Assembly (NCBI GenBank): GCA_009922885.1 | Contig: RFUP01000168.1 | Coordinates: 1 to 5,699, forward strand | Source of the DNA: Paracoccaceae bacterium | GTDB lineage: Bacteria > Pseudomonadota > Alphaproteobacteria > Rhodobacterales > Rhodobacteraceae | Direction: 5' to 3' | Length of the DNA stretch: 5,699 bases | Part shown: positions 4,348 through 5,699 of the stretch, in pieces | Layout of the letters: every line of letters starts with the position of its first letter | Position numbering within the stretch: position 1 is the stretch's first letter | Position numbers and translations under genes: made by a program | Notes under the pieces: model-generated | The model's database searches: none | What the model was told of the DNA's origin: nothing | The model's input: the letters and a program-made list of their open reading frames with translations, nothing else

Positions 4348-5478
4348 ATGGAAGATGAAATCCTCTCCAAGGAACTCGCCTTAGGGCGGAAAGAGCTAAA
4401 CAGCGGCCGTTTCCTCGACGCACGGCAGCGGGCGCTTTCGTTGCTCGAAAAGACCCCCGGGCTGATCGGTGCCTTCTGGATCTACGTCAGTTCCGGCACG
4501 ATCGACCGCGACGATCCGGTGTTCCAGCGGCTGCAAGACTTGGGCGCGCGGAACGGGGTGCCGCCCGAACAAGCCGCCCAGATCCAGTTCATGCTTGGAA
4601 AATGCTGGGACGACTGCGGCGAAATTGACAAAGCCTTCACCGCATTCTGCGCCGCAAACCGACTGAAATCTGCCCCCTACGACCTGACCAGAACCCGCGC
4701 CTTGGCCGAAGCGCTGATGGCCGCCGAAGACGGCCTGCAAGACACACTCCGCAACATCGCCTTCGGGCCTCGTATGGTCTTCGTGCTGGGCATGCCGCGC
4801 TCCGGCACCTCGCTCATGGCACAAATGCTTGGCGCGCATCCCGGCATCACGAATCTGGGCGAATGCACCGCTCTTGCGCCTGCTTTGGCGCTGGAGCGAC
4901 CGGGGCAGAACCCGCATCTCGCCTTTCTGGCCGAGGCAAGCCGCCAGTGCTTCGCCTCAGCGCGCACCAATTACCTCTACGCCATCGGCGCGGCCCGCCA
5001 TCCCGGGCAGGTGTTGATCGATAAAATGCCGGAGAATTGGTGGTTCGCCCCGATGATCCCGCGCCTTTTTCCCGATGCCCTGATCCTCCATATGCGCCGC
5101 CCGCGCCTCGCAACGGCGTGGTCGTGCTTCCGCAACGATTTCTCGGTCGGGCACGGCTATGCGACCGATTTCGCCAATATTCTCGCCCAATATGACCTGC
5201 ATCTGCGGCTTGCCACCCAAGGCCGACGCCGCGCCGCGCCCGGCCAATGGCAGGAGATTTCGCTCGACGATCTGACCGCCAAGCCCCGCCATGTTCTCGA
5301 ACCACTTCTCGCGGCTCTCGGCCTTGAGTGGGATGAGGCCTGCCTCGCCCCGGAAGCGGGCGGCGATATGCCGACGCTGTCCAAGTGGCAGATCCGGCAA
5401 GGAATTTCACCGGGTCTGGCAAAGGGTTGGATGCGCTATCTGCCTTTGATCGAAAAGACCTGGGGTGTGTCCGAGTGA
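4348..5478 (+). CDS. Sulfotransferase with short helical (TPR-like) N-terminus
   Basis: The 376-residue product has a Sulfotransfer_3 type catalytic region at about 143-370. The 5'-phosphosulfate-binding loop is FVLGMPRSGTSL (145-156) and the 3'-phosphate-binding region is LHMRRPRLATAWSCF (247-261), so PAPS is the expected sulfate donor. DKMPENW (225-231) and WQIRQ (347-351) are also family-typical. Glu172, 21 residues after Arg151, falls where the catalytic Glu of human tyrosylprotein sulfotransferases would by an alignment from memory. Residues 1-130 are helical and may hold one to three degenerate TPR units (for example GKCWDDCGEIDKAFTAFCAA, 84-103), far fewer than in long TPR-sulfotransferases. 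There is no signal peptide or membrane helix. The ATG at 4348 is the only usable start, since an in-frame TAG lies at 4327. The substrate is unknown; protein tyrosine, glycan or small-molecule sulfation are all possible. Confidence 0.87.
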   Translation: MEDEILSKELALGRKELNSGRFLDARQRALSLLEKTPGLIGAFWIYVSSGTIDRDDPVFQRLQDLGARNGVPPEQAAQIQFMLGKCWDDCGEIDKAFTAFCAANRLKSAPYDLTRTRALAEALMAAEDGLQDTLRNIAFGPRMVFVLGMPRSGTSLMAQMLGAHPGITNLGECTALAPALALERPGQNPHLAFLAEASRQCFASARTNYLYAIGAARHPGQVLIDKMPENWWFAPMIPRLFPDALILHMRRPRLATAWSCFRNDFSVGHGYATDFANILAQYDLHLRLATQGRRRAAPGQWQEISLDDLTAKPRHVLEPLLAALGLEWDEACLAPEAGGDMPTLSKWQIRQGISPGLAKGWMRYLPLIEKTWGVSE

Positions 5479-5480
5479 AG

Positions 5481-5520
5481 CCGGGGGGCTGTCTGACCCC
5501 CGGACCCCCCGAGGATATTT
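5481..5520. terminator. G-run/C-run intergenic element, probable bidirectional terminator
   Basis: CCGGGGG (5481-5487) and CCCCCGG (5497-5503) form a 7-bp stem with a 9-base loop just after the sulfotransferase stop. A second C6 run (5505-5510) and then GAGGATATTT follow. It lies between convergent genes, where it could end transcription of both. The T tract is poor, so it is not a classical intrinsic terminator. From memory, near-identical elements (G-run, C-run, GGACCCCCCGAGGATATTT) sit after many genes in Rhodobacteraceae genomes, which suggests a dispersed repeat family; copy number cannot be shown from one window. Confidence 0.6.
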
Positions 5521-5537
5521 CCAAAAGCGAAATTGGA

Positions 5538-5699
5538 TCAGGGCAAGAGGCGGGTGGCGGCGATCCACCATTCTGGCCGCGCGCTGCGGAGGGCGTTTGC
5601 CAGTTTTTCGGCCTCTTCGCGGGTTTCGAAAAGGGCAAAGCAGGTTGCGCCTGATCCGGACATCCGCGCCAAGGGGGCAGAGGAAAGGCTTTCCAGCAC
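5538..5699 (-). CDS. ispE: 4-diphosphocytidyl-2-C-methyl-D-erythritol kinase, C-terminal fragment
   Basis: The last 53 codons and the TGA stop lie in the window; the rest is beyond the right edge. The translated segment includes ARMSGSGATCFALF, the third GHMP-kinase motif (glycine-rich, S-G-S-G-A-T-x-F) in the form typical of IspE, followed by a helix (ETREEAEKLANAL) and the ending PEWWIAATRLLP, which resembles the usual IspE C-terminus. IspE phosphorylates CDP-ME with ATP in the MEP isoprenoid pathway, in the cytoplasm. It is convergent with the sulfotransferase, with 59 bases between the stops. Another GHMP kinase cannot be strictly excluded from 53 residues, but the WW-x-A-A-T ending favours IspE. 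Confidence 0.85.
   Translation of the reverse strand: MLESLSSAPLARMSGSGATCFALFETREEAEKLANALRSARPEWWIAATRLLP

Noticed and set aside
4847..5638. A 263-codon minus-strand frame opposite the sulfotransferase and reaching past the ispE end
   Set aside because: It is rich in Arg, Gly, Pro and Ala with no domain, overlaps two recognised genes out of frame, and crosses the intergenic G-run/C-run element.

Overview
The window looks like chromosomal DNA of a GC-rich alphaproteobacterium, most likely in the Rhodobacteraceae (Rhodobacter/Roseobacter group). The grounds are the gene order rpsA - ihfB - lapA-like - trpF - trpB, the protein sequences, and a G-run/C-run intergenic element ending in CGAGGATATTT that I recall as common in that family. 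The assignment rests on recognition by eye, not on a database search. Most of the window is core housekeeping sequence. I see no mobile element, CRISPR array, rRNA or tRNA, and no convincing novel multi-gene system. The unusual material is in the two intergenic regions around the BLUF gene.

Layout, left to right. On the minus strand, read from about 4226 down to 1, are: a short BLUF blue-light photoreceptor (3735-4226); a 295-bp spacer holding a terminator-like hairpin, a likely rpsA promoter and a structured rpsA leader with a possible 9-codon leader peptide; rpsA for ribosomal protein S1 with six S1 domains (1763-3439); a strong intrinsic terminator (1702-1735); ihfB (1203-1484); a LapA-domain membrane protein (849-1199); trpF (163-840); and the first 26 codons of trpB (1-80). 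ihfB, the lapA-like gene and trpF are separated by 3 and 8 bases and are very probably one transcript. trpB follows after 82 bases and could be read through or have its own promoter.

On the plus strand there is one gene, a 376-residue sulfotransferase of the tyrosylprotein-sulfotransferase-like/Sulfotransfer_3 type with a short helical, possibly TPR, N-terminus (4348-5478). It is divergent from the BLUF gene across a 121-bp spacer. It runs convergently into the C-terminal end of ispE (5538-5699, minus strand, cut by the window edge), with the G-run/C-run element between them.

Functionally, S1 delivers mRNA to the 30S ribosome, IHF bends DNA, TrpF and TrpB make tryptophan, and IspE works in the MEP isoprenoid pathway. 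These are linked by conserved position rather than by one pathway. The BLUF and sulfotransferase genes look like accessory genes placed next to this core block. Items most worth checking are the rpsA leader, the repeat overlapping the BLUF ribosome-binding site, and the substrate of the sulfotransferase.
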